Shown here: piece by piece, positions 35,225-43,940 of the stretch
How positions within the stretch are numbered: the stretch's first letter is position 1
How the letters are laid out: the number at the start of each line of letters is the position of its first letter
Assembly (NCBI RefSeq): GCF_021502585.1
Contig: NZ_JAKFGM010000001.1
Location: forward strand, 1,116,001-1,180,000
Reading direction: 5' to 3'
Length of the DNA stretch: 64,000 nt
From: Sphingomonas cremea
Lineage (GTDB): Bacteria; Pseudomonadota; Alphaproteobacteria; Sphingomonadales; Sphingomonadaceae
Position numbers and translations under genes: made by a program
The notes under the pieces: generated by a model
Databases searched by the model: none
What the model was told of the DNA's origin: nothing
The model's input: only the letters and a program-made list of their open reading frames with translations

Positions 35225-35248
35225 ATATCCGCAATGTGCAGAAAGCGA

Positions 35249-36304
35249 CTATCTCGTCTCCGCTGCCAAGCCCCGATGCACGGCTGTGACAATGAGGGGC
35301 GAGCAACCCGAATAGCCGAATGAGGGGTCCAGGTGCTTGGCAAAATATGCCTCCACGCGGCTTTGTTCGTCCGGGCTTAGTTTGGCACGAAATCCACCGG
35401 ACTTCCCGGAACGCACCTTGTATGACTCCTGGTTCCCCGCCCTGCCGGGGCCCATCCGCCCCGATGAAAAATACCCCTCGCGCTCTTTCTGCCTGAGGTT
35501 GTCGAAACGTGCGAACTCTACCGCTTCCGTGATGTCTGCTTCGCTGCTTTTCAGCCCGACGAAATCGGAAAGCGCGCGCAGGGTCAGCTCCGGTTTGCTT
35601 AGGAAATCCTCATAACGCAGGATCAAAATATCGCCGCGCTGTTCGGACAACACCTTCCACTGGTTGAGGAAACGCACGATCGATGGGATGCCGCCGTGCT
35701 TCGTCCAGATGAAATCCTCAAGCGGTTGTTGGGCAAGCCGTTGACGAGCGGGATCAAGGCTGCGGTGCCTCAAATGATAATAGCGCGAAACGATGATGTC
35801 GCCCGGATGGCGCGCAAGGAGAACGACTTTGCGTCCCCGATATGCCTTACGATTGATGGCGATCTTGCCGGGCCGGCGCATCGCGTCGCCGTTGTGGGTG
35901 AACAGGATGCGCGGAACCGCGAGAGGAGCTTCGCGGAGCGTCGCAAACTTCAAAACTTCGCGCTCGTCGATGCCGAATTGCTTTTGATACAGCCGGGCCA
36001 GCATGACGCGGACGAAGGTCCGGCCCGATTTTGGAAAAGACACCAGCGCCACGTCAGCGCTGTCGAGTCGGTCAAGGTCGCGCCAATAGCCGGCTAGGCC
36101 GAACGCCTTGGAGCTCGGAATCTGGCGCATCAATTGCGCGGCAACTTTATGGAGCAGGGCCATTTTGGGGTCCGTGCTTATATACTCCGGCGGGTCGATG
36201 GCGCCATGGGCTTTCTCCCCCTGCGATGCCGGCCTTCGGTTGCAGGCTCCCATTGGCGATTTGATCGTCCGGAGTCCGCCATCTTGCCCCACCCGCCAAA
36301 GCAA
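35249..36304 (-). CDS. PAPS-dependent sulfotransferase
   Basis: 351 residues; ATG 36163 would shorten it by 47 with the core kept. It shows the 5'-phosphosulfate loop ALVSFPKSGRTFVR, the 3'-phosphate region VVLLARHPGDIIVSRYYH, and the closing RSGKSGGFRAKLSPDEQ that contributes to PAPS binding. The fold transfers sulfate from PAPS to hydroxyls of sugars, lipids or small molecules. No sulfate-activation genes are nearby. Cytoplasmic. The upstream gap carries an sRNA candidate on the other strand. Confidence 0.88.
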   Translation of the reverse strand: MLWRVGQDGGLRTIKSPMGACNRRPASQGEKAHGAIDPPEYISTDPKMALLHKVAAQLMRQIPSSKAFGLAGYWRDLDRLDSADVALVSFPKSGRTFVRVMLARLYQKQFGIDEREVLKFATLREAPLAVPRILFTHNGDAMRRPGKIAINRKAYRGRKVVLLARHPGDIIVSRYYHLRHRSLDPARQRLAQQPLEDFIWTKHGGIPSIVRFLNQWKVLSEQRGDILILRYEDFLSKPELTLRALSDFVGLKSSEADITEAVEFARFDNLRQKEREGYFSSGRMGPGRAGNQESYKVRSGKSGGFRAKLSPDEQSRVEAYFAKHLDPSFGYSGCSPLIVTAVHRGLAAETR

Positions 36305-36317
36305 AGATACTAACTAA

Positions 36318-36435
36318 AGATAGCTTCTGCCCGGTCGCCAACGACCCTAGGAAGCTCTTCGGCATGAGGGGGAGAACATGCCACCCCCAGGGAAGAACCC
36401 CCGACTGGCCCCCGACAGTCGGGGGTTTTCTTTTT
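36318..36435 (+). ncRNA. Candidate small RNA with intrinsic terminator
   Basis: The 320-bp gap between the divergent starts/ends at 36304 and 36625 has no gene but holds a strong plus-strand terminator (36398-36435) with no plus-strand gene before it. Upstream lies a plausible promoter: TTGCCC (36284-36289), 16 nt, GATACT (36306-36311). The transcript would be about 120 nt, with an accessible AGGGGGAG segment and a CCACCCCC segment. Further left-strand hairpins (36500-36600) fill the rest of the gap. This is inference only. Confidence 0.4.
36398..36435 (+). terminator. Strong rho-independent terminator
   Basis: Stem cccccgact (36398-36406) pairs with agtcggggg (36417-36425), followed by TTTTCTTTTT. 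It has no upstream protein gene on its strand and therefore marks a non-coding transcript. Confidence 0.8.
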
Positions 36436-36624
36436 GCGGAACGCAGCGACGCGAATGGCGTTCTTTGGCCCGACGCGTTTTGTGGTCCTTGGACAGGCCC
36501 GCCGGTGCGTGCCTTCCGGCGGGCCTAATTCCAACTGCAAAGCCGGGACCGGGCTTCCCACGGAAATCCGGTCCCGTCGCAAGGTGCCGCCCCGGGGTGG
36601 GGGGAAGGGCGGCGCCCGCCTCGC

Positions 36625-37194
36625 CTAGCCTTCCACCTGGAGCGTCGCGTTCAATCGAACGGCGCGGGCAAGATTGTCGAAATTGGGCGAGGTCGCCTGC
36701 ACCTCGGCGTGGATCTCGGCGAACTGCTCCGCCGTGCCGTCGCCGGCGATCCGCACCACATATTCCAGGGCGGGATAACCCGGCGGCACTGCGTCCGAGA
36801 GGCCGAAGAAGCCACGCAGGTCGAGCGTGCCCCGGGTCTCGATTTCCAGCTTGGAAAGGCTGATCCCGCGATTGGCCGCGCCGGCGACATAGCCGACCGT
36901 CATGCAGGCATTGAGCGCCGCCAACAGCAGTTCCTGCGGGTTGGGCGCCTCATTGCTCCCGAAGATCTGCTCGGGCTCGTCAGCCGTGATCGCGAAATCG
37001 CGGTCGATCGTTTCGCCATTGCCCATCACGATCGGCGCCGGGCGGCTTTCGCTGCGCAGCTGGCCGGTCCAGCGGGTCGTCACTCCGAACTCCAATGTCG
37101 CATTCTCGGGGTTGGCGCTGGCATCGGCGACGAACGCCTCGATCGCGTCGACGTCAATGTCGTTGACGATTCTCTTCATGATCGGACTCAACAT
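36625..37194 (-). CDS. OsmC family protein
   Basis: 189 residues from ATG 37194, preceded by AAGGA; an upstream start at 37221 overlaps the previous stop. The OsmC core reads GSNEAPNPQELLLAALNACM, then VGYVAGAANRGISLSKLEIE, with the peroxidatic-type Cys in NACM. The second conserved Cys of hydroperoxide reductases is not clear. It may reduce organic hydroperoxides. It follows the di-iron protein gene by 20 bp in one operon. Confidence 0.85.
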   Translation of the reverse strand: MLSPIMKRIVNDIDVDAIEAFVADASANPENATLEFGVTTRWTGQLRSESRPAPIVMGNGETIDRDFAITADEPEQIFGSNEAPNPQELLLAALNACMTVGYVAGAANRGISLSKLEIETRGTLDLRGFFGLSDAVPPGYPALEYVVRIAGDGTAEQFAEIHAEVQATSPNFDNLARAVRLNATLQVEG

Positions 37195-37214
37195 GATTTT
37201 ATCCTTGGGTAAGT

Positions 37215-38129
37215 TCAGCAAAAGCTGGGGGCGAGTGCGTCGATGCGCTTCAGCTCGTCCGGCGAAAGCGCGCCCAGGGTCGCCCGGAAATTCTCGTGGC
37301 GAAGGCCCGACCCGATGTAGGTCCAGCGAAGCGCCTGGTGCTGCTGATCCTCCAGCGCCCTGCGCTCATCGTCGCTGAACGTCCGTCCGGTCGCCCGCTC
37401 GAGCGCATCGAGGTTGAACTTGGACTGCTGGAGCAGCCCGGTGTCCATGAAGCTGCAGATCGTGATCATGCCTTCTACGGCCGAGCGGATCTGCTCCTCG
37501 CTCATCCCTTCTGCGAGCACCTCTACGATCAGAGTGTCCAGCTTGGCGTGCTGCGCCTCCTCGATCCAGTGGCAACGCAACAGGTTGGCGAACAGCGGAT
37601 CCAGGTTCGCATCCGCACGAACGCTTCCGACATAATGGCTCTGCGTCATCCACTCGATCATCAGGATGAACAGCGCGACGCTGAGCGGTTCATGGGCCAG
37701 CACAACTTTGGCCACCGCTTCCGGCGGGCCGATCACTTCGCAATCGATTCCGAAGTCCCTGGTGAAGGTCTCGTGGAAGCGCTTGAACAGCTGGATATGC
37801 TTGGCTTCCTCCGCCGCGAAGTTGAGCATCGCACGGATCCGATGGTCGTCGGCAGCCGGCAGTTCGGCACGGATATGATCCATCACGAAGGGCAGGATGA
37901 ATTCCTCGACCAGGCCGAACAGGCACAGATAGTCGTGCGCCCGGATATGGTTCAGGGTCAGCCGCTCCTTGCCCGACAGCATCGGCAGCGGAGCGGTCCG
38001 GGCCAGACTCTCCGGCAGGAACGGCCGCTTGAAATCGAGTTCCGCATCAGGGCTGATCACATCGTCGATCTGCCAAGCGGCGCGGGTCGAGGCGGCGAGG
38101 ATCGCCGGATAACGAAAGTCATGAAACAT
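37215..38129 (-). CDS. Ferritin-like di-iron protein
   Basis: 304 residues from ATG 38129, which has an AAAGGAG ribosome-binding site; the longer frame is not credible. Helical throughout, with the metal-ligand pattern LFGLVEEFILPFV, then FAAEEAKHIQLFKRFHE and CHWIEEAQHAKLD (ExxH type, twice). This suggests a di-iron centre as in AurF-like oxygenases or related ferritin-like enzymes. The substrate is unknown. It lies between the 33-residue membrane peptide gene and osmC-like gene in one operon and faces the SARP-hydrolase regulator gene. Confidence 0.75.
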   Translation of the reverse strand: MFHDFRYPAILAASTRAAWQIDDVISPDAELDFKRPFLPESLARTAPLPMLSGKERLTLNHIRAHDYLCLFGLVEEFILPFVMDHIRAELPAADDHRIRAMLNFAAEEAKHIQLFKRFHETFTRDFGIDCEVIGPPEAVAKVVLAHEPLSVALFILMIEWMTQSHYVGSVRADANLDPLFANLLRCHWIEEAQHAKLDTLIVEVLAEGMSEEQIRSAVEGMITICSFMDTGLLQQSKFNLDALERATGRTFSDDERRALEDQQHQALRWTYIGSGLRHENFRATLGALSPDELKRIDALAPSFC

Positions 38130-38149
38130 GATGTCACTCCTTTGCCGGT

Positions 38150-38251
38150 TCAGAATAGGGGATAGAGTGCGGCGGCGAGCGACAGGCCGGCAAAGGTCAG
38201 CGCGCCGAACGCGCAGGCCAACCGGTCTTGGCCGTAGGTGGAAATGAACAT
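38150..38251 (-). CDS. 33-residue single-TM membrane peptide
   Basis: From ATG 38251, with a GGAG ribosome-binding site, a short frame begins MFISTYGQDRLACAFGALTF and ends in a hydrophobic Leu/Ala stretch with PLF before TGA. One membrane helix is expected. It lies 20 bp upstream of the di-iron gene, whose own ribosome-binding site sits in the gap. It is thus the first gene of that operon. It is too short for usual gene finders. Could anchor or regulate the di-iron protein. Confidence 0.6.
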   Translation of the reverse strand: MFISTYGQDRLACAFGALTFAGLSLAAALYPLF

Positions 38252-38384
38252 GGTTTTGCTCCGTTGAAGCGAACCCCATCTCGTCCGCATCGCTCGATTG
38301 GGCCTTCAAGGTGGAAGCAGCCGTGGTAAAAAGCGTTGGAATGGCGGTCCTTCGGCGCCATTGTCCGATTCCACGGTGGGGCGG

Positions 38385-39935
38385 ATGTCGATGCAACTGC
38401 GCTTGCTGGGTCCAATGGCGGTCATCCGCGAGGGCGAGCCTTTATCGCTCCCCGCCTCGCGCAAGACTCGCGCGCTACTCGGCTATCTCGCGGCCGAGTC
38501 CCGCCCGGTCCGCCGCGACCGGCTGTGCCATTTGTTCTGGGAGATCCCCGACGACCCCAAAGGTGCGCTCCGCTGGAGCCTGAGCAAGCTTCGCGGCCTG
38601 TTTGGCGACGCGATAGTCGCCGACCGCGAAACCGCAACGCTCGATACGAGCCGCATCGCGGTCGATTATCTCGACCTTCGATCCGCAATTGACCATGACC
38701 TGGCCCGCTCGGACGAGGAACTGGAGCAGCTTTGCTCGGCGGCCACAGGCCTGTTCCTCGAAGATCTCGACCTCGCCAATTGCGACGAATTCAACGCCTG
38801 GCGGATCGCCATATGCGAGGACGCCCGCTCCTGGCTCGACCGCGTTACCGCCGAGCTCGTCTCGCGCGACTTAGCCCCCGACAGGCTGCTCCCCTACGTC
38901 CGCGGCTGGGTTGAACGGAGCCCGCACGACCTAGATGCCAACGAGGCGCTGATCAGGTTGCTCGACGCCGCCGGCCGCGATGGCGAGGCGGAGCAGCAGC
39001 GCTCGCTCGCCATCCGCCGCCTCGGCGATGCCGGAATCCCGGCAACTGCTGTGCTTCGCGACGCGCCGGTCCCTGTCCAGTCTTCAGCCCTGAAGCCCGC
39101 ACCGCTGAAGCAAGACATTCGCTTCTGCTCCGCCAGCGACGGAACCACGCTTGCATATGCGGTTACCGGTTCGGGCCCGCCGCTGGTCAAGGCAGCCAAC
39201 TGGCTCAATCACCTAGAGGCCGACCTCGCCAGCCCGCTGTGGCGACACTGGATCAAGGCGCTTTCCAGCATCCGTTCGTTGTGGCGCTACGACGAGCGCG
39301 GCAATGGTCTCAGTGACTGGAACGCGCCGCTCAACTTCGACGCGTTCGTCAATGACCTCGAAAGCGTTGTTGATGCCGCCGGCCTCGACCGCTTCGATCT
39401 GCTCGGGATCAGCCAGGGTGCCGCGGTCGCGATCGCCTATTCGGTCCGCCATCCCGAACGCGTCAGGAAAATGCACTTATGGGGCGGCTACGCGTTCGGC
39501 TGGGTCCACCGCGGCGACCCTGAGGAGATCACCCGGCGCGAAATGATGATTGAATTGACCCTCCAGGGCTGGGCGATGGACAACCCCGCCTATCGCCAGA
39601 TGTTCACTTCACTTTACCTGCCCGAAGCGACCAAGGAGCAGGCCAATTGGTATAATGAGATGCAGCGCGTCACCACGTCGCCGGAAAACGCGGCGGAGCT
39701 GCAGCGGGTGTTCGGAAGGATCGACGTGCGTGACCTGCTCGGCAAGGTGACTACCCCGACCCTGGTAGGCCACAGCACGCGCGACGCGGTCGTTCCGTTC
39801 GAAGCCGGTCGGGTGCTGGCCGCCCGGATCCCCGGCGCCCGCTTCATTGCCGTCGAAAGTCCCAACCACCTCCTTCTCGAAACCGACCCCGGCTGGCCCA
39901 AATATGCGCGAGTGGTGGAGGAATTTCTGGAATGA
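38385..39935 (+). CDS. SARP-type regulator fused to an alpha/beta hydrolase
   Basis: About 516 residues from ATG 38385. Residues 1-90 match an OmpR-type winged helix as in SARP regulators (QLRLLGPMAVIREGEPLSLP; RRDRLCHLFWEIPDDPKGAL; SLSKLRGLF). Residues about 95-240 are a BTAD-like helical domain. From about residue 255 an alpha/beta hydrolase follows: FCSASDGTTLAYAVTGSG, nucleophile elbow LLGISQGAAVAI, Asp in STRDAVVPFEAG, His in SPNHLLLE. The catalytic triad is complete. The protein may sense or hydrolyse an ester and control transcription. It is divergent from the di-iron operon, its probable target. Confidence 0.85.
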   Translation: MSMQLRLLGPMAVIREGEPLSLPASRKTRALLGYLAAESRPVRRDRLCHLFWEIPDDPKGALRWSLSKLRGLFGDAIVADRETATLDTSRIAVDYLDLRSAIDHDLARSDEELEQLCSAATGLFLEDLDLANCDEFNAWRIAICEDARSWLDRVTAELVSRDLAPDRLLPYVRGWVERSPHDLDANEALIRLLDAAGRDGEAEQQRSLAIRRLGDAGIPATAVLRDAPVPVQSSALKPAPLKQDIRFCSASDGTTLAYAVTGSGPPLVKAANWLNHLEADLASPLWRHWIKALSSIRSLWRYDERGNGLSDWNAPLNFDAFVNDLESVVDAAGLDRFDLLGISQGAAVAIAYSVRHPERVRKMHLWGGYAFGWVHRGDPEEITRREMMIELTLQGWAMDNPAYRQMFTSLYLPEATKEQANWYNEMQRVTTSPENAAELQRVFGRIDVRDLLGKVTTPTLVGHSTRDAVVPFEAGRVLAARIPGARFIAVESPNHLLLETDPGWPKYARVVEEFLE

Positions 39936-39990
39936 GCATGCAAGTTTCGGGGTGAAATGACCGTTCATTGGATAAGCAAAGGAGGCAATC

Positions 39991-40773
39991 ATGCGCCAGC
40001 TTTGTGCCGCTTGGGCCGCAATCATCTTGCTAGGGGCGACATCCGCTGTAGCTCAAAACGTGTTCAACGCGACGTTGGGTGAGGCCAATCAGAAGACAGC
40101 AGAAGTCTCCACGCAGGAACTGAAGCAAATTATAAAGAACGGCGACACTGTTCTGTTGGATGCGCGACCTCCGATGGAATATGCGATTAGTCACATACCC
40201 GGTGCTCTGAACGTTGCGCCGCAGCCCGGCCGTCCCGCCCACCTGTACATCTCTGACGTAGCCGAGGTCGGACGCCTGCTGGGTGGTGCGAAGGAGAAGG
40301 CCCTCGTTCTTTATTGCAATGGTCCGTTTTGCGGGAAGACAAAGCGGCTCGCGACCGAGCTGCTAGGAGCCGGGTATACGAATGTAAGGCGCTATCAACT
40401 TGGGGCCCCTGGCTGGCGCACGCTTTCAAGTGAGGCAATGCAAACGAACCTAGCCGCATTGCACTACATCACTGGTGACAAGACGGCAGTTTGGATTGAT
40501 GCGCGAGAACCGGCTGCGTACAAGGCCGGTACCATTTTGGGAGCGCGCAATATTGCGGCTAGTGGCCTCCTTCCCGGGAAGGACCAAGGGGTGATGAAGC
40601 AGGCCAAGGATGATGGCCGGCTGCCTATGGAGGATCATAACACGAGGATCATCGTCGTCGGATCAAATACAAAGGATACGCGCGCGGTAGCCGACGCAAT
40701 CGCCAGCGAGGCCTTTCACAACGTGTCATTTGTCGTAGAGCCTATCGCACAGGTGCAGCAGGCGCTGCGATAG
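39991..40773 (+). CDS. Secreted double rhodanese-domain protein
   Basis: 260 residues with a signal peptide (AAIILLGATSAVAQ). The first rhodanese domain has DARPPMEYAISHIPGALN and the active loop LYCNGPFCGKTKRL (Cys109). The second domain has WIDAREPAAYKAGTILGARN but no Cys at the active position (IIVVGSNTKDT), so it is probably inactive. Periplasmic sulfur transfer or a regulatory role is likely. It is convergent with the MFS gene. Base composition is slightly AT-richer than neighbours. Confidence 0.85.
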   Translation: MRQLCAAWAAIILLGATSAVAQNVFNATLGEANQKTAEVSTQELKQIIKNGDTVLLDARPPMEYAISHIPGALNVAPQPGRPAHLYISDVAEVGRLLGGAKEKALVLYCNGPFCGKTKRLATELLGAGYTNVRRYQLGAPGWRTLSSEAMQTNLAALHYITGDKTAVWIDAREPAAYKAGTILGARNIAASGLLPGKDQGVMKQAKDDGRLPMEDHNTRIIVVGSNTKDTRAVADAIASEAFHNVSFVVEPIAQVQQALR

Positions 40774-40826
40774 CTGGCAAATCAGTAGACACCCGTGTGA
40801 ATTTCCAATGTCGGATGGCAGCGAAT

Positions 40827-40855
40827 TTTCAACTGACGTCATCGCTCAGTTGAAA
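40827..40855. terminator. Hairpin between convergent genes
   Basis: A 10-bp stem (tttcaactga at 40827-40836 with tcagttgaaa at 40846-40855) lies between the rhodanese and MFS stops. No clear U-tract on either strand, so terminator function is uncertain. Confidence 0.45.
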
Positions 40856-40862
40856 GCGGATA

Positions 40863-42317
40863 TCAGCCGCCCGCCATCGCCATACTTCGCGACCGTGCCA
40901 ATGCACCGCATGCAACTGCAATAAGGATTGCGCCTACGATCAATATGGTCGCGACTGCAAAGGTCGTCTGCATACCGGTGGTCACTGCCTCGGCACGCGC
41001 AGTAGTGATGTCGTTCGTCGCGTAGCCGAATGCAAACACCGCTCCCATGGCCGACGCGCCAGTAACGAGTCCAAGATTGCGCGATAGGTTGAGCATCCCC
41101 GAAATCACGCCCCGCTCGTCAGTCAGAGCGTTCGACATAACGGTGGTGTTGTTGGCCGCCTGAAACAGCGCGTAGCCGGCGGTAATGACCGTCATTGGGC
41201 CGACGTAGCCCGCAATTCCGAAGCTCGACGGAATGATGGACAGGCCGAGAGAACCGGCCGCCATTGCGATCAATCCAGCGATGGTCATCCTCTGCGCACC
41301 AAACCGATCGACGCTCCGGCCAGCCGGTACGCCTGACAGTGCCGCGACAATCGGGCCGATAGAAAGGATAAGTCCGACGGCTGCCGCGCGAAGCCCGAGC
41401 GCAAGCGAGAGATAGAATGGACCAACTACCAGCGTCGCCATCATCACCGTCGAGACGAGTCCGCTCATGGCCAGGCTCGAACTCATCACCGGATTGCCGA
41501 ATATTGCCAGCCGGACCAGAGGCGCGGCAGCCCTCGCCTCGACAAGCAGGAAGAGGCCGACGCCAAGGATAGCAGGCAGCAGTAAGGCCAGGTTGAGCAG
41601 CCCGAATTCGCCCCTCCTAATCGTCATTGCGAGTGCAAAAGCGGCGAGCGTCAGCGCAAGCAGAACCGTTCCCGCGACGTCAAAGCCGGGTCGATCGGCC
41701 TTGGCCGCGACGCGGTCGATCGGCAGGTAGCGATACGCAAACCCAAGGGCGACGATACCCAATGGGACGTTCACCAGGAAGATCGCCCGCCAACCGAACC
41801 CGGCAATCAAGAGTCCGCCAAGCGACGGGCCAAGTGCGGTCCCTACTGCGGACATTGATCCGAGCATGCCCATGGCGCTCCCGGTTCTCTCCTTCACAAC
41901 CGTCTCAGCCACAAAGGCCATGGTGAGGGCCATCATGATCGCCGCCCCAACGCCTTGAACCGCACGTGCCGCAATCAGCATCCCGAGCGAGGGCGCGATT
42001 CCACTTAATCCCGAGGCAAGCGTGAACAGGCCAATCCCTGCCAGAAGCAGCCGCCGCCGCCCGATGATGTCGCCGAGCCGTCCGACGCCGACGATTAGGG
42101 TAGTAATCGCCAGCAAATAGGCGAGAACGACCCACTGGACCTTCTGGAACGAAGCGTCGAACGCATCGGCAAGCGAGGGCAAGCCTACATTGGCGATGCT
42201 GGTACCAAGCGATGAAAGCAGCATCGCAAGCGAAAGGCTGGCCAGCGCCCAGTTGACGGCGGGTGCGCCAATCGCGCTTCCTGGGCCTTCTGCATACGCC
42301 TGGCGCTGAACGTCCAT
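40863..42317 (-). CDS. MFS drug-resistance-type transporter (14 TM)
   Basis: 484 residues from ATG 42317; the longer frame to 42377 runs over the MerR operator. About 14 hydrophobic segments, with the motif A loop VGRLGDIIGRRRLLLAGI and motif C-like sequences near SMSAVGTALGPSLGGLL. This is the DHA2 type that expels drugs or dyes with proton exchange. The MerR-family gene is divergent and a MerR-type dyad lies between, so it is probably induced by the regulator's ligand. Confidence 0.9.
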   Translation of the reverse strand: MDVQRQAYAEGPGSAIGAPAVNWALASLSLAMLLSSLGTSIANVGLPSLADAFDASFQKVQWVVLAYLLAITTLIVGVGRLGDIIGRRRLLLAGIGLFTLASGLSGIAPSLGMLIAARAVQGVGAAIMMALTMAFVAETVVKERTGSAMGMLGSMSAVGTALGPSLGGLLIAGFGWRAIFLVNVPLGIVALGFAYRYLPIDRVAAKADRPGFDVAGTVLLALTLAAFALAMTIRRGEFGLLNLALLLPAILGVGLFLLVEARAAAPLVRLAIFGNPVMSSSLAMSGLVSTVMMATLVVGPFYLSLALGLRAAAVGLILSIGPIVAALSGVPAGRSVDRFGAQRMTIAGLIAMAAGSLGLSIIPSSFGIAGYVGPMTVITAGYALFQAANNTTVMSNALTDERGVISGMLNLSRNLGLVTGASAMGAVFAFGYATNDITTARAEAVTTGMQTTFAVATILIVGAILIAVACGALARSRSMAMAGG

Positions 42318-42364
42318 TTCATTTCCTCTTGCTTGTGTTTCAGAAGCAGCGAAGGCATTGTGCC

Positions 42365-42384
42365 ACTTCAAGTTCACTTGAGGT
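42365..42384. promoter_or_regulatory. MerR-type operator dyad
   Basis: ACTTCAAGTT-CACTTGAGGT forms a near-perfect dyad (CTTCAAGT against ACTTGAGG) between the divergent MFS and MerR genes. SoxR/MerR-type proteins bind such CTCAAGT/ACTTGAG elements in a stretched promoter spacer. Confidence 0.65.
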
Positions 42385-42400
42385 CAAGAGGAAACTCGGC

Positions 42401-42829
42401 ATGGATATAACGGAAGTGGCAAAACGCTCCGGAGTGCCCGCCTCGGCGCTTCGATACTATGAGGAAAAGGGGCTGATCTCGTCGATCGGCAGGCGTGGCC
42501 TGCGCCGTGTTTTTGAGCCCGCGGTTCTCGAGCGGCTCGCACTTGTCGGGATCGGCCGCGCCGCCGGCTTCTCGCTCGACGAAATGGCGAGCATGTTCGC
42601 ACAAGACGGACGTCCAAGAATCGATCGGAAGCAACTTGCGGAAAAAGCGGACGAACTGGACCGGCTAATCAAAAAGCTGACCGCCATGCGCGACGGCCTG
42701 CGCCACGCAGTTGCTTGCCCCGCACCAAGTCACATGGAGTGCCCGACGTTCCGCCGCATCCTGAGCCAGGCGGTCAAAGGCGCATCATCTCGCAAGCGGC
42801 CGACCGCCAGGCTTTCGGTGATCGGGTGA
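42401..42829 (+). CDS. MerR-family regulator (SoxR-like)
   Basis: 142 residues from ATG 42401. The N-terminal winged helix reads MDITEVAKRSGVPASALRYY, then EKGLISSIGRRGLRRVFEP and LALVGIGRAAGFSLDEMASMF. A dimer helix follows. There is a late Cys pair (ACPAPSHMECPTF) resembling the helix-flip MerR types that sense redox or drugs, but not the SoxR iron-sulfur cluster. The divergent MFS gene is its probable target through the dyad at 42365. Confidence 0.9.
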   Translation: MDITEVAKRSGVPASALRYYEEKGLISSIGRRGLRRVFEPAVLERLALVGIGRAAGFSLDEMASMFAQDGRPRIDRKQLAEKADELDRLIKKLTAMRDGLRHAVACPAPSHMECPTFRRILSQAVKGASSRKRPTARLSVIG

Positions 42830-42939
42830 AGGAGCCGGAATTCTTCTCCCCACAATTGGTGGAAAGCGATCAATTGCTGGCTTACGGCTGGACGGACGGC
42901 ACTGCGGCTGTGGATGATGCAGATTAGCGAGGAACGAAG

Positions 42940-43899
42940 ATGATTGAACCGGTACGGCCGATCTCAATCGACGACATCGGGCAGGCGCGCGCCAGGATCG
43001 CGGGAACCGTGCTTCGTACGCCGTTGGTGAAACTAGAGATGGGCGACGGCGCGCCGGACATTCGCCTGAAGCTCGAGAACCTGCAGCCAACCAATGCATA
43101 CAAGATTCGCGGCGCGACGAATGCCGTTGCACGACTCTCCAACGCCGAGCGCGCGCGCGGTGTCTGGACGATTAGCGCGGGCAATGCCGGCCAAGGCGTT
43201 GCCTATGCCGCGCGGCAGATCGGCATTCCCTGCACCGTTGTTGCGATCGAGACAGCGCCGCAGACCAAGCTCGATCGCATGCGGGCGCTCGGCGCGACCA
43301 TTGTGCCGGTGACCTACGACGACGCCTGGAAAGCTGCGGAAAGCCATGAATTTCCCGGCCTCGATGCGACCTTCATCCATCCTTTCGACAATCATGATTT
43401 CATCGCCGGCCACGGCACCATGGGCCTTGAGATATTGGAGGACGCGCCAGACGTTCGCACCGTGATCGCCGCGATCGGCGGCGGCGGGTTGATCAGCGGG
43501 GTCGGCAGCGCCATCAAAGCGAGACGCCCGGATGTCACCGTCCTTGGCGCGGAGCCCGAAACAGCCGCTCCCTATGCCCTATCATTGCGCGAAGGCGGCC
43601 CTCGTAAGTTCCCCGACTGGCAAGCTTCCTTTGTCGACGGTGCAGGTGGGAAAAGCGTCACCGAACGGATGTGGCAGCGGATGCGGCCGGTCACGGACGG
43701 GACGATCACCATCTCGCTCAAGCAAACCGCCGAGGCCATGCGCCTGATTGCCGAGAAGTCGCGGACAATCGCGGAGGGAGCAGGCGCACTTTCGCTTGCC
43801 GCCGCACTCACCGGCCAGGCAGGGCAAGGCCCAATCGTGTGCATCGTTTCCGGAGGCAACATCGACCTCAACAAGTTCGCTGAACTCGTCGCGACATAG
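42940..43899 (+). CDS. PLP-dependent threonine/serine dehydratase-like enzyme
   Basis: 319 residues. The PLP lysine lies in LQPTNAYKIRGATNAV (Lys55), and the phosphate loop is VIAAIGGGGLISGVGSA. The C-terminal SGGNIDLNKF is typical of threonine dehydratase and serine racemase relatives. It probably deaminates or racemises a hydroxy amino acid. The length lacks the ACT regulatory domain of biosynthetic enzymes, so a catabolic role is likely. Starts 110 bp after the MerR gene. Confidence 0.88.
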   Translation: MIEPVRPISIDDIGQARARIAGTVLRTPLVKLEMGDGAPDIRLKLENLQPTNAYKIRGATNAVARLSNAERARGVWTISAGNAGQGVAYAARQIGIPCTVVAIETAPQTKLDRMRALGATIVPVTYDDAWKAAESHEFPGLDATFIHPFDNHDFIAGHGTMGLEILEDAPDVRTVIAAIGGGGLISGVGSAIKARRPDVTVLGAEPETAAPYALSLREGGPRKFPDWQASFVDGAGGKSVTERMWQRMRPVTDGTITISLKQTAEAMRLIAEKSRTIAEGAGALSLAAALTGQAGQGPIVCIVSGGNIDLNKFAELVAT

Positions 43900-43940
43900 T
43901 CTCCGCAGAACTCATTGGGTCTATTGCCAGCACGCCAAGA

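Noticed and set aside
40827-40855. Member of the hairpin-repeat family
   Set aside because: Its arms (TTTCAACTGA) do not match the AATGTCCGC/GCGGACATT family core.
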